Shown here one piece after another: positions 17,539-25,570 of a DNA stretch of 64,000 nucleotides. The DNA is taken from NCBI GenBank assembly GCA_023399155.1, contig JAEWQP010000038.1, positions 28,938 to 92,937 on the forward strand. Direction: 5' to 3'. The position numbers were made by a program, and so were the translations under genes. Under the pieces are notes generated by a model. That model made no database searches. It saw only the letters and a list, made by a program, of their open reading frames with translations, and was not told where the DNA came from. Within the stretch, counting starts at the first letter, position 1. Every line of letters begins with the position of its first letter. The stretch is from Verrucomicrobiota bacterium. GTDB lineage: Bacteria > Verrucomicrobiota > Verrucomicrobiia > Opitutales > Opitutaceae.

Positions 17539-19205
17539 CTTCTCGTGTCGTGCACCAACCCTTCGAACACCCCATCCGGTGCACCCATGGTGTGGATACG
17601 ACCGACACAATCATGAATCGTCGCGTCGAGCGCGAAGATGCTGCTGCCAGCCGCACTCCAGCGGGCGAGCACTCGCGGCTGGGGCGTTTCGCCGGTCCTC
17701 ACGTACTCGCGCCCGATCCAGACCAGATAGCGCCGGGTGCGGTGGGTGTCGGGCCCGTAGACCACCTCGCCGGCCGGTTCGATGGACTTGAAACGCATGG
17801 CCAGCCCTGGCGGCACCCCGGGATCCGCGACACGGGTGAGGATGAGCCAGTCGCGGCCGTCCGGTGCGGGCGCGGGCCAGATCTCGTATTGCGACGCCAC
17901 GCGGCCGGTGACCGACCAGCGGCGTACGCGCGGCTGATCGGGAAAATAGAAGGCAAGTTCGCTGACCACCCCGCGTTCGGTCGCTGCCCAGACATCGGGG
18001 AGCCGGCCATCAGACGCAAACCGGCCCCTGATCTCCTGCACCTGGGCGGCGAAGTCGCGCCAGCCGCGCAGGCGCGCGAGCACATCGGTCTTGCTCATCG
18101 CCTGGCCGGTGAGGGGAATCAGCACCGGCAGGAGCAACACGAGCGCGGTCAATGCGCCGGCGCTCCAAAGGGCCGACCGCTGCCAGCGGGAATGCTGCGG
18201 GGCGACGACAAAGCGCACTGCGAGGAGCGAACCGCCCACCCAGAACACCGCCGGCCAATTCGGCTGGACGTGTTGGAACAGGCTCATGCTCACGACCACG
18301 GCCAATGCCGGCACGCTGAAGATCCAAAGGAAGCGATCAGCCGGCTCCGCAGCATGCCAGGCCCGCACGATGCGGGAGGCGGCGAATACAAAAGCGGCGG
18401 CGATCACGGGTCCGACGAGAACCATCTCGATGCCGATGAACTCGCCGAACGATCTGAAGCCGCGCGCGAGCGACCACGCCTTTGCGCCGAAATGTCCGGC
18501 CGTGTGATGCACCATGATCCAGTCGTGACGGGCGTTCCACGCGAAGACCGGAATCAGCGCCGCCAGCGGCACGACCAACGCGGCCCACGTTCGCCAGTCG
18601 CGCAGGTGCCGGCGCCCGGCGGACTCCAGCGCGAGCCAGGCGAGCGCCAGCATTGGAAAAAAACACATCATCTGCTTGCTGAGGACACCCGCGCCGATGG
18701 CTCCGGCGCAAAGCCACCATGAGGCGGGGGTGCGACTGCCGTCCCGGCGAGGCATCGTCGCCATCCACAGCCCGCACAGCGCCGCGGTCCATGAGAACAG
18801 GAGGGGCGCGTCGATCGTCAGCACGAGGCTGCTCACGATGTTGCCGGGCGCGAGCGCGAGCAGAAGCACGCTCCAGCAGGCGGTGCGCGGGCCCGCCATG
18901 CGCCGGACCAGCAGGCCCGCGAAGGTCAACGTCCCGATCCCGAGGATCACGGCGGGCAGGCGTATCCAGAACGTCGTGTCGGCACCGAGGATGCGGGCGG
19001 CGGCATACACCCAGGCGATCATCGGCGGTTTGCTGAAATAGCCCCACGCCGGCTCGCGGCCCCAGTCCCAGTAGTAGGCCTCGTCGGGCGCGAGATCGAT
19101 GTCGACCGAGAACAGAAAGGCGAGCCGCACGAGGGCCACGCCGCCGATCAACCACACCAGGCGCCGTTCCCAGGTGCTTTCGTCTGCCGCCGGGCCGCCG
19201 GTCAT
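17535..19205 (-). CDS. GT39 (ArnT/PMT_2-like) polyprenyl-phosphate sugar transferase, membrane
   Basis: The product is 556 aa. About ten to eleven hydrophobic spans occupy residues 15-385 and a periplasmic C-terminal domain of about 170 residues follows. The first periplasmic loop has the conserved acidic pair in DLAPDEAYYWDWG, the catalytic region of PMT_2/ArnT enzymes, and FSKPPMIAW follows. These enzymes move a sugar from polyprenyl phosphate onto lipid A or another periplasmic acceptor. Both ends overlap their neighbours by four bases (ATGA), upstream with the LAB_N gene and downstream with FkbM, so the operon is tightly coupled. The acceptor is not known from sequence. Confidence 0.9.
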   Translation of the reverse strand: MTGGPAADESTWERRLVWLIGGVALVRLAFLFSVDIDLAPDEAYYWDWGREPAWGYFSKPPMIAWVYAAARILGADTTFWIRLPAVILGIGTLTFAGLLVRRMAGPRTACWSVLLLALAPGNIVSSLVLTIDAPLLFSWTAALCGLWMATMPRRDGSRTPASWWLCAGAIGAGVLSKQMMCFFPMLALAWLALESAGRRHLRDWRTWAALVVPLAALIPVFAWNARHDWIMVHHTAGHFGAKAWSLARGFRSFGEFIGIEMVLVGPVIAAAFVFAASRIVRAWHAAEPADRFLWIFSVPALAVVVSMSLFQHVQPNWPAVFWVGGSLLAVRFVVAPQHSRWQRSALWSAGALTALVLLLPVLIPLTGQAMSKTDVLARLRGWRDFAAQVQEIRGRFASDGRLPDVWAATERGVVSELAFYFPDQPRVRRWSVTGRVASQYEIWPAPAPDGRDWLILTRVADPGVPPGLAMRFKSIEPAGEVVYGPDTHRTRRYLVWIGREYVRTGETPQPRVLARWSAAGSSIFALDATIHDCVGRIHTMGAPDGVFEGLVHDTRR

Positions 19206-19588
19206 GACGGTCGGATGGCGACGTCACCCGCCGTCGGCTCACCCGCGGTCGATCCGACCGCGGCATGCACGGCCCGATCGGCGAGGCCGGCGTGGCGCCG
19301 GTGCAGGATGAGGTTGTAGGCAGCGACGAAGGCCGGAAAGAGGTTGGAAAACACGCCCACGGAGTCGTTCTTGCCGAGGGCGAAATAGCCGAGGAGCAGC
19401 AAGCTGCCGAGCAGGCTCATGTACCAGAACAATCCGGGCACGACGGGGCGCCGGGCCAGCTTGGAGGCGGCGAGTTGCACCACCCATCGACCGCCGAAGA
19501 TCAGGACGCCAAGGTACCCGACCAGCTTCCAAGGGGTAATCATGACTTCGATACCGCCCAGGCTCAGGCGAAGGATTTCGCTGTTCAT
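19202..19588 (-). CDS. Small LAB_N (lipid-A biosynthesis N-terminal domain) membrane protein
   Basis: The product is 128 aa from the ATG at 19588. Three hydrophobic segments (WKLVGYLGVLIFGGRWVVQL, FWYMSLLGSLLLLGYFAL, VFSNLFPAFVAAYNLIL) match the LAB_N domain. That domain is named for its occurrence at the N-terminus of some LpxB proteins, but it is commonly found alone beside GT2/GT39 genes. No LpxB catalytic domain is attached. It lies between the PAP2-GT2 fusion (37-base gap) and GT39 (4-base overlap). A role in handling the lipid-linked sugar is an inference from this context. Confidence 0.85.
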   Translation of the reverse strand: MNSEILRLSLGGIEVMITPWKLVGYLGVLIFGGRWVVQLAASKLARRPVVPGLFWYMSLLGSLLLLGYFALGKNDSVGVFSNLFPAFVAAYNLILHRRHAGLADRAVHAAVGSTAGEPTAGDVAIRPS

Positions 19589-19625
19589 CGGGAAACGGGG
19601 TTGAACGAAGCGAAGCCACTTCGTC

Positions 19626-21182
19626 TCACGGCTTGGGAGCAATCATGGTGATCTCGCGTGGGAAGCGCAGCTGGCGCGAAAGCAGCCAAGCCACGCCGAT
19701 GAGATCGAAGACGCCGCGGCGGGCGCGGCCCGAGATGGTGTACTTGGAATCGCCGCGCAGGCGCGGGCGGTGGTTGACGGGGACCTCGGCCAGCGAGAGG
19801 CCCGCATTGCGCAACAGCGCGGGCATGAAGCGGTGCATGCCGTTGAAGGGAACAAGGAACCTCACGTGATCGCGGCGGATCGCCTTGAGCGAGCAACCGG
19901 TGTCACGGATGCCATCGCGCAGCACGGCATGCCGGATGCGGTTGGCGATGCGCGAAGCGGCCCGGCGCTGCCAGGTGTCGCGCCGCGTGGCCCGGTAGCC
20001 GCAGGCGGCATCGGCGAAACCGAGGGCACGGACGAGTGTAGCAATTTCGTGCGGGTCGTTTTGTCCGTCGCCGTCGAGCATGGCGCAAATGTCGCCGGTC
20101 GCGCGGGTGAGACCGGAGTAAAGGGCGGCACTCTGGCCGAGATTGCGCGGATGGCTGACGAGGATCACACCGGGCACCGAAAGGATGCGATCGCGGGTGG
20201 CGTCGGAGCTACCATCGTCGACGGCGATGATTTCGGCGCGCGGGCAGGCCGAGCGAGTTTCCTCGAGCACGGGGACGACGTTGTCCTGCTCGTTGAAGAA
20301 AGGGATGACCACGGAGAGCGTGCGTTCGGTGGCGCCGGTCCGCGCGCGGCCGAGGGAGCGGGACGCGTCACCCGTGGGCAAGGGGGGTGCGAAATCGATC
20401 GCGCCAGTGCGAGAAACGGCGTCAGCGGGAACAGAACGGGGGAGCAGAAGCCGGTGTATCGTCCAGGCGGCGACATACACCATCACGCCCGCCCAGAGTA
20501 CGTCGGTGGGAAAATGGCCGCCTTGGAAAACGCGCGCGGCGCCGATGGCAAATCCGGCGATCAAGCCGGCGGCTAGAAACACCGCCGCCAGCCCAGGCCG
20601 TCGGCGGCGGTGGAGAAACGCGGGGGCGCCGAGGGCGAAGCCCATGCTCGCATGACCACTCGGGAAAGATCCATTGTCGTTGCGCGGGGTGGCCGGTTGC
20701 CAGGGGGCACGATAGTCCGCCGTGCCGCCAAACTCGACCACTTCGCGGGGGCGGGGCCGGCCCCAATGCGCCTTGAACACCGAACTCACGAGCAGCCCGG
20801 GCCCGAGCAGCATCACCAGCGGAAAAAACAACGCGGCGCGCCAGTGCCCGCGCCAGGCCTGGAGGAACGTCGAGGCGAGCAGAAACAAGAGGGCGGCACC
20901 TCCGGCCAGCAACGCGGGTTTTGGGCCCCACCGGTACAGGGCGATTACCAGCGGATGGTCGGCGAACACCCACCCTTCGCCGGCCCGATGGATCGAGCGC
21001 TGCAGCGCGAGTTCAGCGCCGGTTGCCACGAACACCCAGGTGACCAGGCCCGCCAGCAGACACGGGAGCACCAGCCCCGAGAGGAAAGGCACCGGCCGGA
21101 CCGGCGTGGCGGTGAATGGGCGCTGGGCGTGAGGCTGTATCCAGGGACCAGCGACAGGCCGGCGCTGAGCGTTTACGATCAT
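19626..21182 (-). CDS. PAP2-family phosphatase fused to a GT2 (dolichyl-phosphate-sugar-type) glycosyltransferase
   Basis: One 518-aa frame holds two enzymes. Residues 30-250 are a multi-span PAP2 phosphatase with all three active-site motifs: KAHWGRPRP (137-145), PSGH (174-177) and RVFQGGHFPTD (about 217-226). After a 35-residue linker, residues 288-518 form a GT2 domain with VVIPFFNEQDN, VDDGSSDAT and LDGDGQNDP. This GT2 type makes polyprenyl-phosphate-linked hexoses (ArnC/DPM1-like). The GT part has no C-terminal membrane anchor of its own, so the PAP2 domain may anchor it. The fusion suggests that lipid-phosphate dephosphorylation and sugar loading are linked. It is the first gene of the envelope operon, divergent from a two-component system. 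Confidence 0.92.
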   Translation of the reverse strand: MIVNAQRRPVAGPWIQPHAQRPFTATPVRPVPFLSGLVLPCLLAGLVTWVFVATGAELALQRSIHRAGEGWVFADHPLVIALYRWGPKPALLAGGAALLFLLASTFLQAWRGHWRAALFFPLVMLLGPGLLVSSVFKAHWGRPRPREVVEFGGTADYRAPWQPATPRNDNGSFPSGHASMGFALGAPAFLHRRRRPGLAAVFLAAGLIAGFAIGAARVFQGGHFPTDVLWAGVMVYVAAWTIHRLLLPRSVPADAVSRTGAIDFAPPLPTGDASRSLGRARTGATERTLSVVIPFFNEQDNVVPVLEETRSACPRAEIIAVDDGSSDATRDRILSVPGVILVSHPRNLGQSAALYSGLTRATGDICAMLDGDGQNDPHEIATLVRALGFADAACGYRATRRDTWQRRAASRIANRIRHAVLRDGIRDTGCSLKAIRRDHVRFLVPFNGMHRFMPALLRNAGLSLAEVPVNHRPRLRGDSKYTISGRARRGVFDLIGVAWLLSRQLRFPREITMIAPKP

Positions 21183-21356
21183 TCAAGAGCCGTCGGCCCG
21201 CGGCGCCATCGCCCGATCTCCAGATTTCGGTCAGGTGAGCGAGCCGCGGATGAGACGTGGTGGCAGCCTACGAAAGCGGGCGTCAACGGATCGTGAGGCT
21301 AACGTTAAAGAAACGCCAAATCGCGCCTGCGTCAGCGCCTCACCTCGCGCCGCAGT

Positions 21357-21375
21357 CCGCGTTTGGCAAACGCGG
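21357..21375. promoter_or_regulatory. Palindrome 1 (candidate operator)
   Basis: CCGCGTTTGGCAAACGCGG is a perfect dyad with 9-base arms around a single central base. Its core GCGTTTG-N-CAAACGC is identical to that of palindrome 2, whose centre lies 48 bases away. Confidence 0.6.
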
Positions 21376-21404
21376 CTACGCCAGGGGACTGCGGGATCGG
21401 GTAG

Positions 21405-21423
21405 CTGCGTTTGCCAAACGCAG
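21405..21423. promoter_or_regulatory. Palindrome 2 (candidate operator)
   Basis: CTGCGTTTGCCAAACGCAG is a perfect dyad with 9-base arms, extendable by one pair. It is the inverted counterpart of palindrome 1 (central G versus C), so the two could also pair with each other. Confidence 0.6.
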
Positions 21424-21580
21424 CCCGTGACATCGCATTGAGTCGCACCTGCATCCCACACCGCGGGCTTCGCGTATCGACTTTCGCTCAACGAGCGGAT
21501 TGAAATGGCGGCGGTTTCCGGCCAACAGGTTTGGAAACCGCGCGGACGACGGCGCTGCTCGGCCACGTGCGCTACTCAGG

Positions 21581-22294
21581 ATGATCGACGCTCCCAACAC
21601 ACCCGTTCTCCTCGTGGAGGACAATTTCGACCTGGCCGGCAATATCCAGGATTACCTCGAGCAACGGGGATGGGTTGTCGACTATGTGCCCAACGGAGCC
21701 CTTGCCCTGCACCGCGTGAAGGAGCGAACGCACGCGGCGGTGATACTGGATCTTCGCCTCCCGGTGATCGACGGGCTGGAGGTTTGCCGTCGTTTGCGGG
21801 AAAGCATCGCGCCCCGGATTCCCGTGCTGATGCTGACCGCCGCAGACCTGCTCGACGACCGACTGACCGGATTCGCGGCCGGTGCCGACGACTACATGGT
21901 AAAGCCCTTCGCGCTGCCGGAATTGCTCGCGCGCTTGCGTGCGCTCGTGCGTCGCAGTTCAGCGCTGCCTCCGTCCTCGGTGTTGCGTCTGCACGACCTC
22001 GAATTGAATCCTTCGACCCGGGAGGTCCGCCGGGGCGAGCGGCGGCTCGTCCTCACACGCATGGGCTACTCCATCCTCGAATACCTGTTGGCGCGATCCC
22101 CGGCCGTCGTCCTCCGCCATGACCTGGAGCGTCATCTCTGGGCGGATGACCCGCCCGGGAGCGACGCGCTGCGCACGCATATCGCGACCCTGCGTGCCGA
22201 AGTGGATCGGGCGGAGCGTATCGCGCTGCTGCATACACACCGCGGCGTAGGTTACCAGCTCGCCGCGATCGAGCCCGCGCGCCGACATGATTGA
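21581..22294 (+). CDS. OmpR/PhoB-family response regulator
   Basis: The product is 237 aa from the ATG at 21581. The receiver domain has LLVEDN acidic residues, phospho-acceptor Asp57 in AVILDLRLPVIDG, the Thr/Ser switch in LMLTAAD and the conserved Lys in DDYMVKPFALPELLARL. The winged-helix domain (about 130-232) follows, with TREVRRGERRLVLTRMGYSILEYLL and a GVGYQL hairpin. It overlaps the histidine kinase gene by 8 bases. The divergent neighbour operon encodes ArnT/ArnC-like proteins, so the arrangement recalls PmrAB-arn; the regulatory link is inferred. Confidence 0.95.
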   Translation: MIDAPNTPVLLVEDNFDLAGNIQDYLEQRGWVVDYVPNGALALHRVKERTHAAVILDLRLPVIDGLEVCRRLRESIAPRIPVLMLTAADLLDDRLTGFAAGADDYMVKPFALPELLARLRALVRRSSALPPSSVLRLHDLELNPSTREVRRGERRLVLTRMGYSILEYLLARSPAVVLRHDLERHLWADDPPGSDALRTHIATLRAEVDRAERIALLHTHRGVGYQLAAIEPARRHD

Positions 22295-23630
22295 ATCGAA
22301 AAAACGGCCGCCTGGCCGCCTGGCCTCGCGGATTCGCTGGCTGCTCGTGGGCCTGGCTGTCTTGCAGGCGGGATTGTTCGCGTGGGTGGGATGGATGCTG
22401 TTGCTCACCGCCGAAGAGCGCGTCAAGAACCAGTACTATGCGCACCTCCTCGAAGGCGCGGCCCGGGCCGGGCCGATGGCACCGCTGCCGCCCGGTGTGA
22501 TCCGCTATACGTCCAGCGAATCAATCAGCGCAGCGCTGGGGCTTGCGGCTCCGCCCACGAAACAGGGCCTGTATCCTGCATTCCGCGACAGCGCGCAGCA
22601 CCGGACCGAAGTGATGAACGGATTCCTCGACTACGTGTACTGGTCGGGCGGGGATGAGGAGTATGTGATCTGGGTGGACTCGCCAGGGTCGGGGCACGCG
22701 GTGACCTGGCTCGTCAGTCCGGTGGACGAGTACACCGACACGATTGTCGGCTCGCTTCGAGTCGCGCTCCTGATGGTGGCGCTCGTCGTCATGGTGGTGG
22801 CGCTTTCCGTAGGTTCGCTGATCGCCCGGTGGGCGTTGAAGCCGATCGTCGCTCTCGCCGAGCGGGTGCAGAAACGGAATCCAGACATCAAGGCCGAGGC
22901 GCATTCCCCGGGACAGGCGGCGCGCGTTGACCACGACGAGGTTGGTTTTCTCGAAGGTGCGCTGGACGCCTACGAAGAGCGTCTGCGCGAGTCGCTCGCC
23001 CGGGAGCGCGACTTCCTGGCGGATTGCAGTCACGAGTTGCGCACGCCTGTTGCCACCTTGAAAGGAGCGGTCGCGTTGCTTCAGACCAGCACGGACGACT
23101 CCGCCCGCGAACGTTATTTCGGGCGGATCGAACGTTCCGTGCATCGCATGGAACGCCTGATCGAGATCTTTCTGATGGTTGCCCGGGAAGACCATCACCG
23201 GGCGCCGACGCAGGCGGTCGACGCGGCCGGGGTCGTCGCTGAGGTGGTGGACGAAATTCGCGCGCTCTACCCCACCCATCCGTTGCGGATTCAAGTGTTC
23301 GCCGACCCAAACGTGACGATTGTCTGCCACCGTGAAGTACTGGCCGTGTTGTGCCACAACCTGATCGGCAACGCATTCACCCACCTTCCGGGTGGCGAGC
23401 TGTGCGTGCGCGTGGGTTCGATCGATGGCGAGGGGCGCCTGCGCGTCGAGGACGACGGCCCGGGACTGCCCGAGTTCAGGGATATCGCCGTTGCGTCGGC
23501 CCCGGGGCATGGGCATGGCTTGACGCTGGTCGAACGGCTCTGCCGCACCCATCGCTGGCGGCTGCACAAGGTGCCGCGAGACCAGGGAGGCACGTGCATC
23601 GAAGTGATCTTCCCCCGCGCTCGCGCCTGA
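22287..23630 (+). CDS. Membrane histidine kinase partner of the OmpR-type regulator
   Basis: The product is 447 aa. TM1 (LLVGLAVLQAGLFAWVGWML) and TM2 (VALLMVALVVMVVALSVGSLIA, near 155-177) flank a periplasmic sensor of about 110 residues rich in Tyr and Asp. A HAMP linker (ALKPIVALAERVQKRN) and a HisKA domain with the phospho-acceptor His in DFLADCSHELRTPVATLKG follow. The HATPase domain has NLIGNAFTHL and a shortened DDGPGLP. The G2 box is weak (APGHGHGLTLVERL). The ATG lies within the 3' end of the regulator gene, so both are co-translated. The last bases include the 20-bp repeat that recurs at 25454. Confidence 0.94.
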   Translation: MIESKKRPPGRLASRIRWLLVGLAVLQAGLFAWVGWMLLLTAEERVKNQYYAHLLEGAARAGPMAPLPPGVIRYTSSESISAALGLAAPPTKQGLYPAFRDSAQHRTEVMNGFLDYVYWSGGDEEYVIWVDSPGSGHAVTWLVSPVDEYTDTIVGSLRVALLMVALVVMVVALSVGSLIARWALKPIVALAERVQKRNPDIKAEAHSPGQAARVDHDEVGFLEGALDAYEERLRESLARERDFLADCSHELRTPVATLKGAVALLQTSTDDSARERYFGRIERSVHRMERLIEIFLMVAREDHHRAPTQAVDAAGVVAEVVDEIRALYPTHPLRIQVFADPNVTIVCHREVLAVLCHNLIGNAFTHLPGGELCVRVGSIDGEGRLRVEDDGPGLPEFRDIAVASAPGHGHGLTLVERLCRTHRWRLHKVPRDQGGTCIEVIFPRARA

Positions 23631-23646
23631 GGCACGCATCCGTTCG
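23627..23646 (+). repeat. 20-bp direct repeat, left copy
   Basis: CTGAGGCACGCATCCGTTCG spans the stop codon of the histidine kinase. An identical copy lies at 25454-25473, immediately beyond the right end of the IS element; similarity continues with one mismatch for five further bases. Confidence 0.85.
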
Positions 23647-23873
23647 AGTCGCTGACGTCAACGCCGCCATCGGCGTGCAACCGTGTCGTCGAGAGTCGCT
23701 GAAAGAGAGTCGGGGTTTAGTGTTTGATGTAATGGAGCCTGAGCTAGCCCAACGCAGGCCGGATAGATCTATTAACAGTTAAAACCCGACCCTTTAGGCC
23801 GGCTCCGTGCGCACTCCCGTCATCGCTGTTGATGGGGCGCCGTTGCCCTGATTGCAGACGGATCACTCCTGAA

Positions 23874-24224
23874 TCAATCTCGAGGAATCACGAAAGCGTT
23901 TAGCTCGGCCATTCGGCCGTTCTCAAAGCGCCAGACGTCGCAGTAGGAAAAATCAGTCGCCTTGCCACTCTCATCCTTGAGCGTGATCTCTCCTACTGCC
24001 GCGAGGTAGTCTCCGTCCTCAATCAGCTGCTCAACTTTGAATTTGGGCAGTTCCTTGTAAGCTTCAGCCATATACCGACGCACCGCTTCCTTACCCCTGA
24101 GAGTCTTGTCGCCCAGAAAATTCCAGACGGTCTCATCGGTGCAGTGAATCAGGAAGCCTTCGAAGTCACCTCGAGTGATCGCCTCGTTGGCCGTGGTCAA
24201 AATTTCCTTGTGTGTCTTCGGCAT
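23874..24224 (-). CDS. SnoaL-like / NTF2-fold protein
   Basis: The product is 116 aa from the ATG at 24224. The alpha+beta cone fold of SnoaL/NTF2-like proteins is suggested by EILTTANEAITRGDFEGFLIHC at the start, then VWNFLGDKTLRGKEAVRRYM and paired C-terminal strands (LAAVGEITLKDE, DFSYCDVWRFENGRMAELNAFV). No signal peptide. Many such proteins bind or isomerise small hydrophobic ligands; the substrate is not deducible. It lies inside the block bounded by the 20-bp direct repeats, upstream of the IS, and may have arrived with it. Confidence 0.8.
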   Translation of the reverse strand: MPKTHKEILTTANEAITRGDFEGFLIHCTDETVWNFLGDKTLRGKEAVRRYMAEAYKELPKFKVEQLIEDGDYLAAVGEITLKDESGKATDFSYCDVWRFENGRMAELNAFVIPRD

Positions 24225-24560
24225 CCACGAACTTACCAGGCAGTGGTGAACCTGCAACTACAGGGTTCACGTGGGATCGCGACGCGGCTGTTGACTCTGC
24301 AACACCCCGGCGCCTCCGCTCCATGGCGCCGAAATTTACCCGGCCGTTTCCTCGGGGCGGCGGAAGTGTTCACGCCGTTCTATTCTCTATCCTGCAAACG
24401 AGACGTATATCGCAGAGGGCGACGGGGTCAAAGCCGGGTCAGGCGAAGACGCTGACCCTCCATGACTGAAGAGGACGGTTCACCTCTGGAGGGACAGCCT
24501 CCGGCCTGTCCTCGAAAGTCAAAGCGCATCTGTGCAGTTGACGATCGTGGCCCTTATCTT
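24225..24560. other. Spacer between SnoaL gene and IS element
   Basis: No gene seen. It contains dispersed-repeat cores in both orientations around 24421-24460 (GACGGGGTCAAAGC and GAAGACGCTGACCC). Confidence 0.45.
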
Positions 24561-24569
24561 AGAGGGTGT

Positions 24570-25046
24570 CTAAAGAGCCCGTTTTGCGGCGATGCGCCGG
24601 GTCATCAGGCGGATCATGGCGATGTAGACATGAGCTTCGCTGGATGAAGTCGTTCGCTCGTAGTCACGATTGAGCCGACGATATCTACCAAGCCAGGCGA
24701 AGGTGCGTTCGACAATCCAGCGTTTGGGCAAGACGGCGAAGTATTTGAGCTTTGGATCACGTGAGACGATCTGCAGGCGCCTTCCTCGACCTGGCCACAG
24801 AGAGTGAACCCACGCGATCAAACTTCCAGCGTAGCCACCATCTGCCCAGATGCAGCGCAGCCACCCGAATCGTTCTTGCAGAGGCTTCAGCAGCAGGCGC
24901 GCTCCGTCGCGGTCCTGCACATTGGCCGCGTGAACGCACACCAGCAAAATCATTCCCAACGTATCGACCAAGATATGTCGCTTTCTTCCGACCACCTTTT
25001 TCCCAGCATCGTAGCCGCGAACTCCTCCTTGCTCAGTTGTTCGCAC
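24570..25046 (-). CDS. IS5-family transposase, C-terminal frame (DDE domain)
   Basis: This frame supplies the catalytic part. Joined by a frame change at the A8 tract near 25078-25085 it reads PTAAILDSQSVRTTEQGGVR, with the first catalytic Asp. VVGRKRHILVDTLG follows, then the second Asp in CIWADGGYAG and the Glu in VERTFAWLGRYRRLNRDYE. It starts upstream of the stop of the first frame and overlaps it. The fused protein would be about 270 aa, normal for IS427-group transposases, so this is likely programmed frameshifting rather than decay. Confidence 0.88.
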   Translation of the reverse strand: MRTTEQGGVRGYDAGKKVVGRKRHILVDTLGMILLVCVHAANVQDRDGARLLLKPLQERFGWLRCIWADGGYAGSLIAWVHSLWPGRGRRLQIVSRDPKLKYFAVLPKRWIVERTFAWLGRYRRLNRDYERTTSSSEAHVYIAMIRLMTRRIAAKRAL

Positions 25047-25381
25047 GCTCTGCGAGTCGAGTATCGCAGCAGTCGGGGCTTTTTTTTACCGTGTTTGAGC
25101 CGCACTACATCGCGAAGCGCGTCGTTGAGGGCAGCCCACACTCCCTGCTTCTTCCAGTGCGCAAAGTAGTGCCAGACCAACCGCCACGGCGGAAGATCAT
25201 GCGGCAACATCCGCCACGGGCAGCCGCTGCGAACCAGATAGAAGATCGCGTTGAGAATCTCCCGTTTCGAATACTTCTGCGGCCGCCCCGCTTTGCGCGC
25301 GCGAGGTATCAGCGGATCCAGCACCGTCCACTCCGCATCCGTCAAATCGCTTGGATATCGAACTGCTTCGTCTGTCGCCAT
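24950..25381 (-). CDS. IS5-family transposase, N-terminal frame (DUF4096-like)
   Basis: The product is 143 aa beginning MATDEAVRYPSDLTDAEWTVLDPLIP, the standard N-terminal domain of IS5/IS427 transposases, followed by RSGCPWRMLPHDLPPWRLVWHYF. Beyond the AAAAAAAA tract (25078-25085) the frame loses similarity (RLLRYSTRRACEQLSKEEFA), and the family sequence continues in the other frame. The real product is probably the fusion made by slippage at this tract. Confidence 0.88.
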   Translation of the reverse strand: MATDEAVRYPSDLTDAEWTVLDPLIPRARKAGRPQKYSKREILNAIFYLVRSGCPWRMLPHDLPPWRLVWHYFAHWKKQGVWAALNDALRDVVRLKHGKKKPRLLRYSTRRACEQLSKEEFAATMLGKRWSEESDISWSIRWE

Positions 25382-25453
25382 CCCGAGCTTCTCATCGCTC
25401 GGTGATCAAAAGTACAGCTCTTTCGTACGCAAACGAACCTTTTTAGACACCCT

Positions 25454-25473
25454 CTGAGGCACGCATCCGTTCG
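25454..25473 (+). repeat. 20-bp direct repeat, right copy
   Basis: CTGAGGCACGCATCCGTTCG is identical to 23627-23646. Its first two bases are shared with the IS terminal repeat, so the IS abuts it directly. Confidence 0.85.
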
Positions 25474-25570
25474 CGTCGATTCGGTTTCCGACACGGTGAG
25501 CCAAAACCCCAAAAATCCTGAACCCGTCGCTTCCCGTCCGGCTTCGGCACGTGAGGCCGACCCGCGCGGC

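Larger units (their letters stand above)
21183..21580. promoter_or_regulatory. Divergent control region of the envelope operon and two-component system
   Basis: About 400 bases lie between divergent starts at 21182 and 21581. Two long palindromes sit in the middle and are listed separately. No open frame here has coding character. Both transcription units must start in this region, so the palindromes are well placed to be operators. Confidence 0.6.
24561..25455 (-). mobile_element. IS5-family insertion sequence (IS427-like), apparently complete
   Basis: The element is about 895 bp with terminal inverted repeats AGAGGGTGTCTAAA at 24561 and TTTAGACACCCTCT ending at 25455. It encodes a two-frame DDE transposase on the minus strand. 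Flanks are TTA on the left and TGA on the right if the ends are taken as GAGGGTGTC. Both fit the TNA target pattern but they are not identical, so a clean target duplication is not visible. Confidence 0.9.

Noticed and set aside
17550..18722. 390-codon open frame on the plus strand
   Set aside because: Antisense of the GT39 gene, whose membrane spans and catalytic loop are clear.
19202..19588. LpxB (lipid-A-disaccharide synthase)
   Set aside because: Only the small LAB_N membrane domain is present; the catalytic glycosyltransferase domain is absent.
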